64,000 nt of DNA from DASVVT01 sp036386415 (lineage in GTDB: Bacteria; Acidobacteriota; Blastocatellia; Pyrinomonadales; Pyrinomonadaceae), in contig DASVVT010000088.1 in NCBI GenBank assembly GCA_036386415.1, forward strand, positions 1-64,000, given 5' to 3'. The position numbers were made by a program, and so were the translations under genes. This document shows, one piece after another, positions 8,021 through 16,103 of this stretch. The notes under the pieces were generated by a model. It was not told the DNA's origin. It saw only the letters and a list, made by a program, of their open reading frames with translations, and searched no databases. How positions within the stretch are numbered: position 1 is the stretch's first letter; every line of letters begins with the position of its first letter.

Positions 8021-10603
8021 TTACTGGCTTGAAGCTCTGATGCGCACCTCGTTGGTGAGCGTGCGTTGTCCTCGCGTGTTGACTTCGACGCGCGTTCTTC
8101 CGGGTGCTGTGGCGTCCATCATCTCTTCGGAGGTCAGGGCACGCGGTGGCGGCTGGCGTCTGCTATAACCTTCGCTTGAGCCAGTGCGTGTTTGTTGGAC
8201 GATCACAGCATCGGTTTCGTCGTAGGGCTGTTCATCATCAGCTTCGGCTGTCAGCTCATACATCTCGCTGTGCTTGTAGCATTCGGTGGTCGTCACGAAA
8301 CTGCTCGCCACCGCAATGCGCTCGCGTTGCGGGCATGATGGGGTGACGCGCAGTCCCGTCTCCGGATCAATCTCGATGGTGGTGATGCCTGCCGGACGCG
8401 TGAACGCTTCGCCGCCAAGCGCAGGCCGCAGCTCAACCGCGCCCCGGACGAACTCAGTCCAGGCGGGCAGCGCCGCCTCTGCGCCCGTCAATCCCAGTTG
8501 CTCGTTATCGTCGAAGCCGATCCATACGGCGCACACAAGGTTCGGCGTGTAGCCCACGAACCATCCGTCGCGTGAAGTGCCCGTCTTACCGGCGATGGCG
8601 GTCTGGCGGACTGCGCCACGCGCGCCCCGCGCCGTGCCGTGATCTATCACGTCCGCGAGCATGTCCGTGATCATGTAGGCCGTGGTCGGATTGATGACTT
8701 GCCGCGCCTGGCGAACTTCGCCCAGAACTTCGCTCCCCTCAGCATTGGTGGCATGAGCGATGACCCTTGGCTCGACGCGCAAGCCATTGTTGACAAAGGT
8801 CGTGTAGGCCGCCGCCAGCCTGAGCGGCGTCGCTTCGGTCGTGCCGAGCGCGAGCGCCGGATAAGGCTCTGGCTTCGGTAATCCGAAGTTTTCGGCGAGG
8901 CGCGCGACACGCTCAAGCCCTGTCCGTGTGGCGACATCGACCGTCACGACGTTGAGCGAGTGGACGAGCCCCGTGCGCATCGTCACGTCCTGCATCGAAT
9001 AGCCACCGCCGTAATTGGCCGGACGATAGACGGCGCGGCGGTCGTAAACGAACTCGCGCGGCGCATCCTGGTACATCGAAAGCGGCGAGATACCGCTCTC
9101 AAGCGCCGCCGCATAAACGACAGGCTTGAAGACGGAGCCGGGCTGACGCCGTGCGTCCGTGGCGCGATTCAATTGAGAATCAGTGTAGTCGCGCCCGCCG
9201 ACCATCGCCAGCACAGCGCCCGTCTGCGGGTCGAGCGCAACGAGCGCCGCCTGCGGCCTGACGCCTCTGGCCTTATAAATTTTGTCGAGGTGTTCGAGCT
9301 GACGCCTGACGGCTGTCTCGGCCAGTTGCTGCAAGTCCAGATCAATCGTCGTGTAGATACGCAAGCCGCGCTCATCCGGCTGGCCTGATGTCTCCAGCTC
9401 AGATTCGACCACGCGGTTGACGTAGTCTACGAAGTAGGGCGCGAGCGATTCGTTCCCACTCTCAAGGGGCGCAATCTTCAGGGGCTCCCTGGCAGCGGTA
9501 GCGGCCTCTTCGAGTGTGATTCGATGATCGCGCACCAACGTGCCGAGAACCGTATTGCGTCGCTCAAGGGCTGCCTCCGCGTGGCGGTCGGGCGCATAGC
9601 GGTTCGGGCTCTGAATCATGCCCGCAATCGTCGCGGCCTCTGCCAGCGAGAGGTCTTTCAACTCTTTCCCGAAGAAGACGCGCGCCGCCTGCCCGACGCC
9701 GCGCACCGAAACAGCGCCGCGCTGGCCGAGGTAAATCTCGTTGCAGTAGAGCGCGAAGATGTCTTCTTTCGAGAGACGACGTTCGAGCGTGAAGGCGAGC
9801 ATCGCTTCGGCAAACTTGCGGCTCAGGGTGCGCTCCGGCGAGAGGTACGTGTTCTTGACGAGCTGCTGCGTGATGGTCGAGCCGCCCTGCCCTATCTCCT
9901 GATCGCCCGCGTTGCGCAAGAGCGCGCGACCGATGCCGAAGAGATCGACGCCGCGATGCTCGAAGAAACGATGGTCTTCAATCGAGAGGATGGCGTGTGC
10001 CACCAGAGGCGGAATGTCCGCGTAAGCGAGCGTGGCACGCTGGCCTGTTTTCATGGAAACGTCGGTCGTCAGGACTTCCGGCTCCAGCCTGTAAGAATCA
10101 AGCCGCGCGCCTCCCTCATTCGTGATCTCTGCAACGTGGTCGTTCTTGCCAAAACTGATGCGCACAACTTCCGCGTCGCTCGCAGCGTTTGACCGACGCG
10201 GATGAATCAAGACCGCGCCGGGCTCAACACGGAAGCTGCCGCTCCAGACATCGCTGGCCTCGCTTTCCAGATAACCGGCGCGTCGCAAGAGCGCGACCAA
10301 CCCATCGCGCGAGAGCGTCTGACCCGTCTGAAGCGTGCGCGGCGCGGCATAGATTCCGGCGCGGCTCGTCAGATAACCGTGAGCCAGACGCGCATCGACG
10401 ATCCTTGAATAAGAGACATAGGAGTAGGTCAAAAAGGCAATCGCTGCACAGAGAGAGAGGAGCGCCGCAATGGTGAGCGAGCGAAGAACGTTTCGACGCG
10501 TGCGTAAGGAATCGGCAGTTACATTCCGACGAAAGACCTTGCCCATTCCCTTGATGACACGTGGTGGCCGCCTCTCATGTACAGATGTAACCTCGATTGC
10601 CAT
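8021..10603 (-). CDS. Bifunctional penicillin-binding protein (class A, PBP1 type)
   Basis: An 860-residue inner-membrane enzyme that polymerises lipid II and cross-links peptidoglycan. A membrane anchor lies at about 43-64, then a UB2H-like segment (about 75-135). The GT51 glycosyltransferase has the catalytic Glu in IEDHRFFEHRG (E209) and GQGGSTITQQLVKN. The transpeptidase has SVFK (S490-K493), SLN (549-551) and KTGTS (673-677). The C-terminal ~90 residues are a low-complexity tail rich in Arg, Ser and Thr. The start at 10603 puts the basic N-terminus before the anchor. It stands alone, convergent with acpS across nested repeats. Confidence 0.95.
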   Translation of the reverse strand: MAIEVTSVHERRPPRVIKGMGKVFRRNVTADSLRTRRNVLRSLTIAALLSLCAAIAFLTYSYVSYSRIVDARLAHGYLTSRAGIYAAPRTLQTGQTLSRDGLVALLRRAGYLESEASDVWSGSFRVEPGAVLIHPRRSNAASDAEVVRISFGKNDHVAEITNEGGARLDSYRLEPEVLTTDVSMKTGQRATLAYADIPPLVAHAILSIEDHRFFEHRGVDLFGIGRALLRNAGDQEIGQGGSTITQQLVKNTYLSPERTLSRKFAEAMLAFTLERRLSKEDIFALYCNEIYLGQRGAVSVRGVGQAARVFFGKELKDLSLAEAATIAGMIQSPNRYAPDRHAEAALERRNTVLGTLVRDHRITLEEAATAAREPLKIAPLESGNESLAPYFVDYVNRVVESELETSGQPDERGLRIYTTIDLDLQQLAETAVRRQLEHLDKIYKARGVRPQAALVALDPQTGAVLAMVGGRDYTDSQLNRATDARRQPGSVFKPVVYAAALESGISPLSMYQDAPREFVYDRRAVYRPANYGGGYSMQDVTMRTGLVHSLNVVTVDVATRTGLERVARLAENFGLPKPEPYPALALGTTEATPLRLAAAYTTFVNNGLRVEPRVIAHATNAEGSEVLGEVRQARQVINPTTAYMITDMLADVIDHGTARGARGAVRQTAIAGKTGTSRDGWFVGYTPNLVCAVWIGFDDNEQLGLTGAEAALPAWTEFVRGAVELRPALGGEAFTRPAGITTIEIDPETGLRVTPSCPQRERIAVASSFVTTTECYKHSEMYELTAEADDEQPYDETDAVIVQQTRTGSSEGYSRRQPPPRALTSEEMMDATAPGRTRVEVNTRGQRTLTNEVRIRASSQ

Positions 10604-10614
10604 AATAAGATTAA

Positions 10615-10748
10615 GGAAAAATTTGTCCGTTGTTCGTGGGCAGTTGTTTGCGCTTCTGACAGGCTTCTTGCTGCTGCCTGAAGATCAAACATTCAACTTC
10701 ACCAAAGCGAACAACGGACAACAGACCAACGGGCACGGACAAATTCTT
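10615..10748. repeat. Palindromic repeat family G
   Basis: The left arm AATTTGTCCGTTGTTCGTG and the right arm GAACAACGGACAAC...CACGGACAAATT are inverse to each other, separated by a loop of about 55 nt. It lies directly upstream of the penicillin-binding-protein start, probably within its 5' leader. The build matches the other palindrome families; I saw no second copy of this motif in the window. Confidence 0.7.
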
Positions 10749-10810
10749 CCCCTATGCCTTCCTCTATGCTCTCTATAAAAGAGCTAATCCAGGCTTAGTT
10801 CTAATCTTAT

Positions 10811-10987
10811 TTATCTGGCGTCAGAAACCAGCAAGGCTGGCGATTGTGATGATAATGCTGATGCTCCGGCGTTCGACCCTGCATCGGCGCTCACCCATTG
10901 TGAGACGGCGGCGGTCGAGACGGCCAGGACGAGCGTGATCATGATGATGGCGATCAGTTGCGCGAAACTGTTAGCGACTTCTTTCAT
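10811..10987 (-). CDS. Small single-pass membrane peptide (58 codons)
   Basis: ATG at 10987 is preceded on the minus strand by a purine-rich GGGGGGTAAGGGACA stretch that can serve as ribosome-binding site. The product begins MKEVANSFAQLIAIIMITLV, has one hydrophobic helix (about residues 9-29) and a polar Ser/Ala-rich tail, and stops with TAA at 10811. It is not a recognised family. It might be a small membrane or secreted peptide; the hydrophobic segment and the ribosome-site-like stretch favour a real gene over a chance frame, but there is no homology evidence. It lies between the penicillin-binding-protein leader and the restriction island. Confidence 0.5.
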   Translation of the reverse strand: MKEVANSFAQLIAIIMITLVLAVSTAAVSQWVSADAGSNAGASALSSQSPALLVSDAR

Positions 10988-11230
10988 TGTCCCTTACCCC
11001 CCACGAAAATCGTTCGATCTGTTGCCCTTAGCGGTGCATTTAGCAATGTTTATGCCAGCGCTACGGTGAACAACGGCGGAGGCTATAGCCAGCACACTAA
11101 GGCATGCATAGAAGCACTTTAGCGTGGGATGTTGGAGAAGTAAGGCAGGGTTATAAATTGAGGGCAGCCGCATCTTGTGTCTGTTTCCGATGCAGACCTT
11201 CGTTCTTTGGGCTGATGAGGGGTGTTCTAA

Positions 11231-11246
11231 AAAGCTACGACTAGCG
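11231..11246. repeat. Left direct repeat (attachment-site-like)
   Basis: AAAGCTACGACTAGCG, identical to 14389-14404; the flanking bases differ on both sides, so the identity is exactly 16 bp. Confidence 0.85.
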
Positions 11247-11269
11247 GCTTTGCACAAAAATAGGTTCAA

Positions 11270-11385
11270 ATAATATATACAACTAGTATATACAAATTGT
11301 ATATACTACTTGTAATTATCATCAGTATATACAACTTGTATATATCTTTTGTATTTACAACTTGTATATACTGATGATATATACC
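11270..11385. promoter_or_regulatory. Cluster of GTATATACAA iteron/operator-like sites
   Basis: About seven or eight copies of GTATATACAA or its inverse TTGTATATAC (some with one mismatch) are packed in ~115 bp immediately upstream of the zinc-ribbon/restriction operon. They include a perfect 17-bp inverted pair, ATCATCAGTATATACAA at 11318-11334 and its inverse at 11362-11378. Such spacing and symmetry are typical of operator clusters or replication iterons. Here, upstream of a restriction-modification operon, control of expression is the simpler reading (inference). Confidence 0.75.
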
Positions 11386-11414
11386 TTCACCTGTAGACAC
11401 TTTAGGGGTGCTTA

Positions 11415-11603
11415 GTGGCCGAAACCAAACTCCCGATTGGAATGGTCAAGCTAGACGGATGCAGATGCAGGTGTGGGCACGAATGGATACCGCGCGTCAA
11501 AGGGGAAAGACCTGCTAATTGCCCTCAGTGTAAAGCTTCAAAGTGGGACAAGCCGAAAGCTTTCAGCCGAAACAAATCAGCTAACAAGAGGGAAGGCGCG
11601 TAA
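11415..11603 (+). CDS. Small zinc-ribbon protein coupled to restriction-modification gene
   Basis: A 62-residue basic protein starting at GTG 11415. It has four cysteines in a zinc-ribbon pattern: CRCRCGHEW (about residues 16-24) and CPQCK (about 37-41). Its stop overlaps the next start in TAATG, which indicates translational coupling with the restriction-modification gene. Small zinc-ribbon proteins of this size can be nucleic-acid-binding regulators (phage Mu Com, of similar size, controls a DNA-modification gene), but no sequence relationship to Com is claimed. Possible roles are control of the downstream gene or a subunit of the enzyme. Confidence 0.75.
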   Translation: MAETKLPIGMVKLDGCRCRCGHEWIPRVKGERPANCPQCKASKWDKPKAFSRNKSANKREGA

Positions 11604-14296
11604 TGGCTCGGTCAACTAAGAAGAGGACGGGAAAGGGTCGCCCTGTAAATAAATACTGCTCGCTGTCCGCGTTGCATAACGAGAGTGACGTAGAGCAGTT
11701 TTTTGTTATGCCACTTCTGACCGATCTAGGTTATGGGCCAGAGTATTTAGAAACTAAGGCGACAGTAACTCAGGTAAAGATAGGAAAGGGGAAGGGAAAG
11801 AAATCCTATATACCAGATTATCTTGCGTATATCAGCACGGAAAAAGAAAAACCTGTACTTATTATAGATGCCAAACATCCCAATCATTCAGCCGAAGAGG
11901 GAGTCAACGATGCACAGCTTTATGCTTCAGTAATTCGCAGGAAGATGGCCGAACCTAAGCCAGAGCAGTATTGTATTGGCGTAAACGGGCATAAATTGAT
12001 ACTGAAGCATTATGATAGTGATGCGTCGATTTACGAATTATCATTCCAAGATTTCAAGGATGACAATCTACTTTTTACCGCTTTCAAACAAGCAATCAAC
12101 CGTGAATCTCTAACTCGTAAACAGAAATTAAAAGAAAAGGAACCGAAAAGCGATTTCGAGTTCCGAACGGTCTCACCGGTTGAACTGCCCGCCATTTTTG
12201 AAGCGTGTCACCGAGCGATCTGGAAAACAGAAAAGCGTAGCCCCGCATCGGCCTTTTATGAATTTGCAAAAGTCATGTTCGTAAAGATTGATGAAGACAA
12301 ACGGTTACATGAACATCTTATCTCAACCAGCCACGATTTTTCATCCGGCAAAGTTCCCAAAGGGGCTGTGCGATTCTCTGTCCATTGGATTGAAGAGATG
12401 GAAGAAGAAACGGATACAGATGATCCAATTAACACTATTCTGTTTGCGCGACTGGCTAAAAATTTAGAAGAACAAATTGCAAACAAAGAGAAGAAACGTA
12501 TTTTCGAGCCAGGTGAGCTAATCAACCTCGCCCCATCTACTATCAAAGATGCAGTAAGATTTTTAGAACACTTAGACCTGTATGCCGTAGATGAAGACCT
12601 TAACGGACGACTCTTCGAGACGTTTTTAACTGCAACTATGCGAGGTGAAGATTTGGGCCAATTCTTCACTCCGCGCTCTGTCGTAAAGTTCATGGTGAAG
12701 TTGGCTAACCTTCAAGCCGCACCGCTAAAAGCGATGGATATGGTCTTAGATGGTTGCTGCGGTACGGGCGGCTTTTTGATTGAGGCGATGGCTGATATGA
12801 GTCACAGCGTGTCAAGCAATCGGGCAATCACAACGAAAGAACAAGAGACACTTCACCGACAATTAAGAACCGAGAATTTATGGGGCATTGATGCTGGTAA
12901 AGACCCTTTGATGGCTCGTATTGCCCGCCTAAACATGCTCCTACACAAAGATGGCGGGAGTCGCATTTACTATGCAGACGCTTTAGACAAACAGTTACGG
13001 ATAGAGTCAGGGTTGCCACTTCAAACACGCCAAGAGATTGACGAACTCCGGTCGAACATAGTAACCGGCGATACACGGTTTTCCTGTGTCCTGAGCAACC
13101 CGCCATTCTCGATGACTTATGAAAGGAAGAAACCAAACGAGAAAGCAATATTAGATGATTACGAATTATCGGTTGATGAAAAGGGAAAGCCAAGAACGTC
13201 ACTACGTTCTTCCGTAATGTTCTTGGAAAGATATTGGGACTTACTAACGGACGATGGCCGCCTCATTACCATTATGGACGAAAGCGTCCTCAATACGCTC
13301 ACGTCCAAACCATTCAGGGAATACCTGCTAGAAAAGTTTATCATCAAGGGTGTTATCGCGCTTCCCAAAAACACTTTTGTCAAGGCGCAGACCGCAGTTA
13401 AGACTTCCGTACTCTTTCTGCGAAAGAAGACCGATCCCGACGAACGCCAACCGGATATATTCATGGCGATTTGCCGGAATGTCGGGCACAGTGACTCTGG
13501 AAAGGAAAGGCCGCACCTCAACGAACTTCCTAATATCCTAAAGGCATTTCGCGTGTTTCAGGAAAAGGGGTCTGTAAAATCTTCAGATCAAGTATTCACC
13601 GTTCCTGACTTGCTGCCGAACAACCCAACTCTGCGTATTGACGCGCATTACTTTAATCCAAAGTATTTCTCTACGATGAAAGCCCTAGATAAAATGGCCT
13701 CAGATAGAGGATGGAAAATTGATACTCTCCAAGACCTGCTAAGGGAAAGCAAGACAGCACTTGCTGGTGGAGCAACCCCGCGAGGCGCATTGTATCCAGA
13801 TGACGGCCCAAAATTCATTCGTGTCCAGAACGTAAAGCCAAACAGATTAGATTGGGACTCAGACGATGCTTGTATTGACACGCGAACACATACGGTAACT
13901 CTAAAGAGGTCTCAGTTAAAAGAAGGTGATGTTGTTCTTACCATTACCGGCAGTTATGGGATTGCCGCAGTTGTTCCGGCAGGATTCGGAGAGGCAAACA
14001 TCAATCAGCATTCCGTTAAGATCGAAGTCGGAGACAAGATCATACCGGAGTACCTTAGCGTCTTTCTAAATTCCAATTTATGCAGACCTCAGTTTGAGAG
14101 GGCAGTAACAGGGTCAAGCAGGCTGGCTTTAGATTACACTTCAATCCGCAATCTACGCATTCTCTATCCAGAGGACAAAGACGAACAACGTAGAATTGCG
14201 AACACCATAATGAAGCAGCTAGAGGCAGTTTCAAATCTGAGGCGTGATGCCACCGCTTTAGATAAAGCGATGGGCGAAGTTCTAACTAACCTTTAG
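11603..14296 (+). CDS. Single-chain restriction-methylation-specificity enzyme (Type IIG/Type I-like)
   Basis: An 897-residue fusion. Residues 25-150 resemble the HsdR N-terminal nuclease domain, with a PD-(D/E)XK-like site PD (71-72) and IIDAK (87-91). A helical linker follows. The N6-adenine methylase has the SAM motif VLDGCCGTGGF (about 381-391) and the catalytic NPPF (about 498-501). The last ~200 residues are a single HsdS-like target-recognition domain (FIRVQNVKP, GDVVLTITGSYG, RLALDYTSIRNLRI) and a closing helix. It would cut and methylate DNA at a specific site. With only one recognition domain it may work as a dimer on a palindromic or bipartite site (inference). Codon use is AT-biased, unlike the neighbours. 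Confidence 0.88.
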   Translation: MARSTKKRTGKGRPVNKYCSLSALHNESDVEQFFVMPLLTDLGYGPEYLETKATVTQVKIGKGKGKKSYIPDYLAYISTEKEKPVLIIDAKHPNHSAEEGVNDAQLYASVIRRKMAEPKPEQYCIGVNGHKLILKHYDSDASIYELSFQDFKDDNLLFTAFKQAINRESLTRKQKLKEKEPKSDFEFRTVSPVELPAIFEACHRAIWKTEKRSPASAFYEFAKVMFVKIDEDKRLHEHLISTSHDFSSGKVPKGAVRFSVHWIEEMEEETDTDDPINTILFARLAKNLEEQIANKEKKRIFEPGELINLAPSTIKDAVRFLEHLDLYAVDEDLNGRLFETFLTATMRGEDLGQFFTPRSVVKFMVKLANLQAAPLKAMDMVLDGCCGTGGFLIEAMADMSHSVSSNRAITTKEQETLHRQLRTENLWGIDAGKDPLMARIARLNMLLHKDGGSRIYYADALDKQLRIESGLPLQTRQEIDELRSNIVTGDTRFSCVLSNPPFSMTYERKKPNEKAILDDYELSVDEKGKPRTSLRSSVMFLERYWDLLTDDGRLITIMDESVLNTLTSKPFREYLLEKFIIKGVIALPKNTFVKAQTAVKTSVLFLRKKTDPDERQPDIFMAICRNVGHSDSGKERPHLNELPNILKAFRVFQEKGSVKSSDQVFTVPDLLPNNPTLRIDAHYFNPKYFSTMKALDKMASDRGWKIDTLQDLLRESKTALAGGATPRGALYPDDGPKFIRVQNVKPNRLDWDSDDACIDTRTHTVTLKRSQLKEGDVVLTITGSYGIAAVVPAGFGEANINQHSVKIEVGDKIIPEYLSVFLNSNLCRPQFERAVTGSSRLALDYTSIRNLRILYPEDKDEQRRIANTIMKQLEAVSNLRRDATALDKAMGEVLTNL

Positions 14297-14308
14297 ACCC
14301 CCACTTTT

Positions 14309-14343
14309 AATTTTTGTGCAAGTTAACATCCTGCACAAAAATT
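14309..14343. terminator. Perfect 12-bp inverted repeat after the restriction gene
   Basis: AATTTTTGTGCA (14309-14320) and its inverse TGCACAAAAATT (14332-14343) with an 11-nt loop, 13 bp after the stop codon. It could act as a bidirectional terminator, though the stem is AT-rich. The motif TGCACAAAAAT is also found at the island's left end (11251-11261), so it may instead be a recombinase-binding site. Confidence 0.55.
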
Positions 14344-14388
14344 CCATTCTGACCGCTTCTTTTGGTGACGCTTTCTTAATTGTTGTGC

Positions 14389-14404
14389 AAAGCTACGACT
14401 AGCG
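14389..14404. repeat. Right direct repeat (attachment-site-like)
   Basis: The second copy of AAAGCTACGACTAGCG. It overlaps the last codon and stop of the patatin gene, so insertion here keeps the host gene's reading frame whole. Confidence 0.85.
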
Positions 14405-15295
14405 CAACGGTGAGATGCGGCGTCTATCTTCTAAGGGTTGCAGGGCGCGGCGGCGGCGTCGCAGTTGATACCATTTCGGCGGCGGCTCTCCCTTGGCGGG
14501 TTCGAGCAGGTGTCTGATCCTTTCGATGGTGACGCGCGCGGCCTCCTCGCCTGCCTTGATCAACTCTGCGGCGCGCGTCATCTCGTCCCAGCGTATGTGT
14601 CCGACCTTGGGTCTGACCACCAGGTCGGCATCCATCAACTGGTGCGCGCTGGCTGTGCGTTGCACGACCATCATCGACTGTAAAAGGACGCCGATGGCAG
14701 ACTGCGGCTGACCCAGGAATTTTGCGCCCTCACAGTTGACATCAACCGCGATGACGATGTCTGCGCCGAGAGAGCGCGCGGCTGCCGTGGGGATGTTAGC
14801 GACCAGCCCGCCGTCTATCAGTTGACGGCCATGCTCGTCTATAACCGGCACGTACCAGCCGGGAATCGCGCAACTGGCGCGAATGGCGAAGGGGAGGTCG
14901 CCCTCGCCGCTCAGGATGACAGCCGAGCCTGTATGAAGGTCTGTGGCGACCGCCGCGAAAGGGATGTGTAAATCCTCGAAGCGCGTGACGGGCAGGCGAG
15001 CGCGCATGTACTCTTCCATGCGTGCGTTCGATTGAACTCCGAGGCGCGAGAGCGTCATGCGTCCTATGTCGCGCCAGCGCAAGCTTCGCCCGATCTCCTC
15101 AAGCTCGCCCGTAGACATCCCCGCCGCGCATGCGCCGCCGACGAGCGCTCCGGCTGATGTGCCCGCGATGAAGTCCAACGGAATACCATTCTCTTCGAGC
15201 ACTTTGAGAACGCCGACATGCGCCAGCCCGCGCGCCCCGCCGCCAGACAACGCCAGCCCAACTGTAGGTCTATCTTTCTTTCCTGAATCCCTCAT
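14399..15295 (-). CDS. Patatin-like phospholipase (RssA/YchK family)
   Basis: A 298-residue patatin-family serine hydrolase. The oxyanion motif SGGGARGLAHVG is near residue 20, the nucleophile serine in GTSAG near 45, and the catalytic Asp in DGGLVANIP near 162; the Ser-Asp dyad is complete. No signal peptide is visible, so it is probably cytoplasmic or membrane-associated. The C-terminal ~25 residues are Arg-rich. It is the last gene of the minus-strand outer-membrane assembly run, 91 bp after the SurA-like gene with a palindromic repeat between. Its stop lies inside the right direct repeat of the restriction island. The substrate is unknown. Confidence 0.9.
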   Translation of the reverse strand: MRDSGKKDRPTVGLALSGGGARGLAHVGVLKVLEENGIPLDFIAGTSAGALVGGACAAGMSTGELEEIGRSLRWRDIGRMTLSRLGVQSNARMEEYMRARLPVTRFEDLHIPFAAVATDLHTGSAVILSGEGDLPFAIRASCAIPGWYVPVIDEHGRQLIDGGLVANIPTAAARSLGADIVIAVDVNCEGAKFLGQPQSAIGVLLQSMMVVQRTASAHQLMDADLVVRPKVGHIRWDEMTRAAELIKAGEEAARVTIERIRHLLEPAKGEPPPKWYQLRRRRRALQPLEDRRRISPLR

Positions 15296-15298
15296 AAG

Positions 15299-15382
15299 AC
15301 AGATGTTAGATGTCAGATGCCAGATGTTAGATGTCGGCTCGCGGTCATAGACTCACATCTAACATCTGGCATCTGACATCTG
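15299..15382. repeat. Palindromic repeat family E (AGATGT motif)
   Basis: The left arm is a tandem of CAGATGTTAGATGT/CAGATGC units; the right arm is the inverse (ACATCTAACATCTGGCATCTG...), with a loop of about 20 nt. It fills the gap between the SurA-like and patatin genes. Confidence 0.85.
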
Positions 15383-15386
15383 CTTT

Positions 15387-16103
15387 TTACACCGGATTCA
15401 GGATGATGATCTCGGCGTTTTCCCGCGCGTTGTCGAGGAAGGCATCCGTTTCGGATTCGATCTTGCTTTCGGTCAAGGTGCGCTCAAGCTGTTCGCGCAC
15501 TTCATCAAGCTTGGGCACGATCTGTCCGGGTGATTGTTTTTGCAGCCGTGGGATGTACACGTCGCGGTAGTAATCGGAGACCTCCTGCGGCGTGACGACG
15601 GTGAAGGAGCGGAAACGGAAATCCAGGTACTTATCTATCGCCACGCGCTGGCGTATGATCTCGCGCAACTGATCCGCGCTCAATCCGACGCTACCCATGC
15701 GCTGGTAAAACTCTTCGCGCGAGGGAAATCGATTGATAAGGTCTGCCAGGGCATCCTCGACCTCTTTATCGGTCGGAGCAATCGGCGGCAGCTTTTCCGC
15801 CTCCTGCACGATGAGACGCTGGTTGATGATTAATTGGAGCGCGCGGTTAAGCTCTTCCGAATTGGGGCGGGCGACGGGCGTGCCCGGCTCAAGAGCCAGT
15901 TGCCATAAAAGGTCTGAATAGGTGATGAGGGTGGTACGCGCGCCGTTGCTGACGGTCGCCACCATCTTGTCAACCACATCCTGAGCTTGCGCCTGCGACG
16001 AAAGCGCAAAGCAAAAGGTCAAAGTAAAAAGGCAAAAGTTTAAGACCAAAAGACAGAAGCCATATCGCAAGCGGTCTGTTTCTCTTTTTCTTAACTTTTG
16101 CAT
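15387..16103 (-). CDS. SurA N-terminal-domain-like periplasmic chaperone
   Basis: A 238-residue protein with a signal peptide (LLVLNFCLFTLTFCFALSS, cut after AQAQ). The mature part matches the SurA/PpiD chaperone domain: VDKMVATVSNG..., a LIINQRLIVQEAEK helix, and a C-terminal helix. No parvulin (rotamase) domain is present, so it should hold unfolded outer-membrane proteins without isomerase activity. It lies directly downstream of the Omp85 gene, which supports a role in outer-membrane protein delivery. The first ~31 codons, including the hydrophobic core, lie within a palindromic repeat (16011-16138). Confidence 0.82.
   Translation of the reverse strand: MQKLRKRETDRLRYGFCLLVLNFCLFTLTFCFALSSQAQAQDVVDKMVATVSNGARTTLITYSDLLWQLALEPGTPVARPNSEELNRALQLIINQRLIVQEAEKLPPIAPTDKEVEDALADLINRFPSREEFYQRMGSVGLSADQLREIIRQRVAIDKYLDFRFRSFTVVTPQEVSDYYRDVYIPRLQKQSPGQIVPKLDEVREQLERTLTESKIESETDAFLDNARENAEIIILNPV

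Larger units (their letters stand above)
11231..14404. mobile_element. AT-rich restriction-modification island bounded by a 16-bp direct repeat
   Basis: AAAGCTACGACTAGCG occurs at 11231-11246 and again at 14389-14404. The right copy overlaps the stop codon (TAG, 14399-14401) of the patatin gene, leaving that gene intact. Just inside, GCTTTGCACAA (11247-11257) and its inverse TTGTGCAAAGC (14383-14393) form 11-bp terminal inverted repeats. The interior is visibly AT-richer than its flanks and uses different codons. It carries only a zinc-ribbon gene and a single-chain restriction-modification gene; no integrase or transposase is present. This looks like a small non-autonomous integrated element; the mobilising enzyme is unknown. 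Confidence 0.75.

Noticed and set aside
10994..11269. 91-codon minus-strand frame across the left direct repeat
   Set aside because: No domain or ribosome site; it crosses the island boundary, so the frame would have arisen by the insertion.
11603..14296. BREX or DISARM-type defence system
   Set aside because: Only a methylase-nuclease-specificity fusion and a zinc-ribbon are present; none of the marker genes of those systems (PglZ, BrxC, DrmA/B) is here.
14309..14343. Simple rho-independent terminator of the restriction gene
   Set aside because: The stem is AT-rich and symmetrical, and its motif recurs at the left end of the island, so a recombination or binding role is equally possible; listed with modest confidence.
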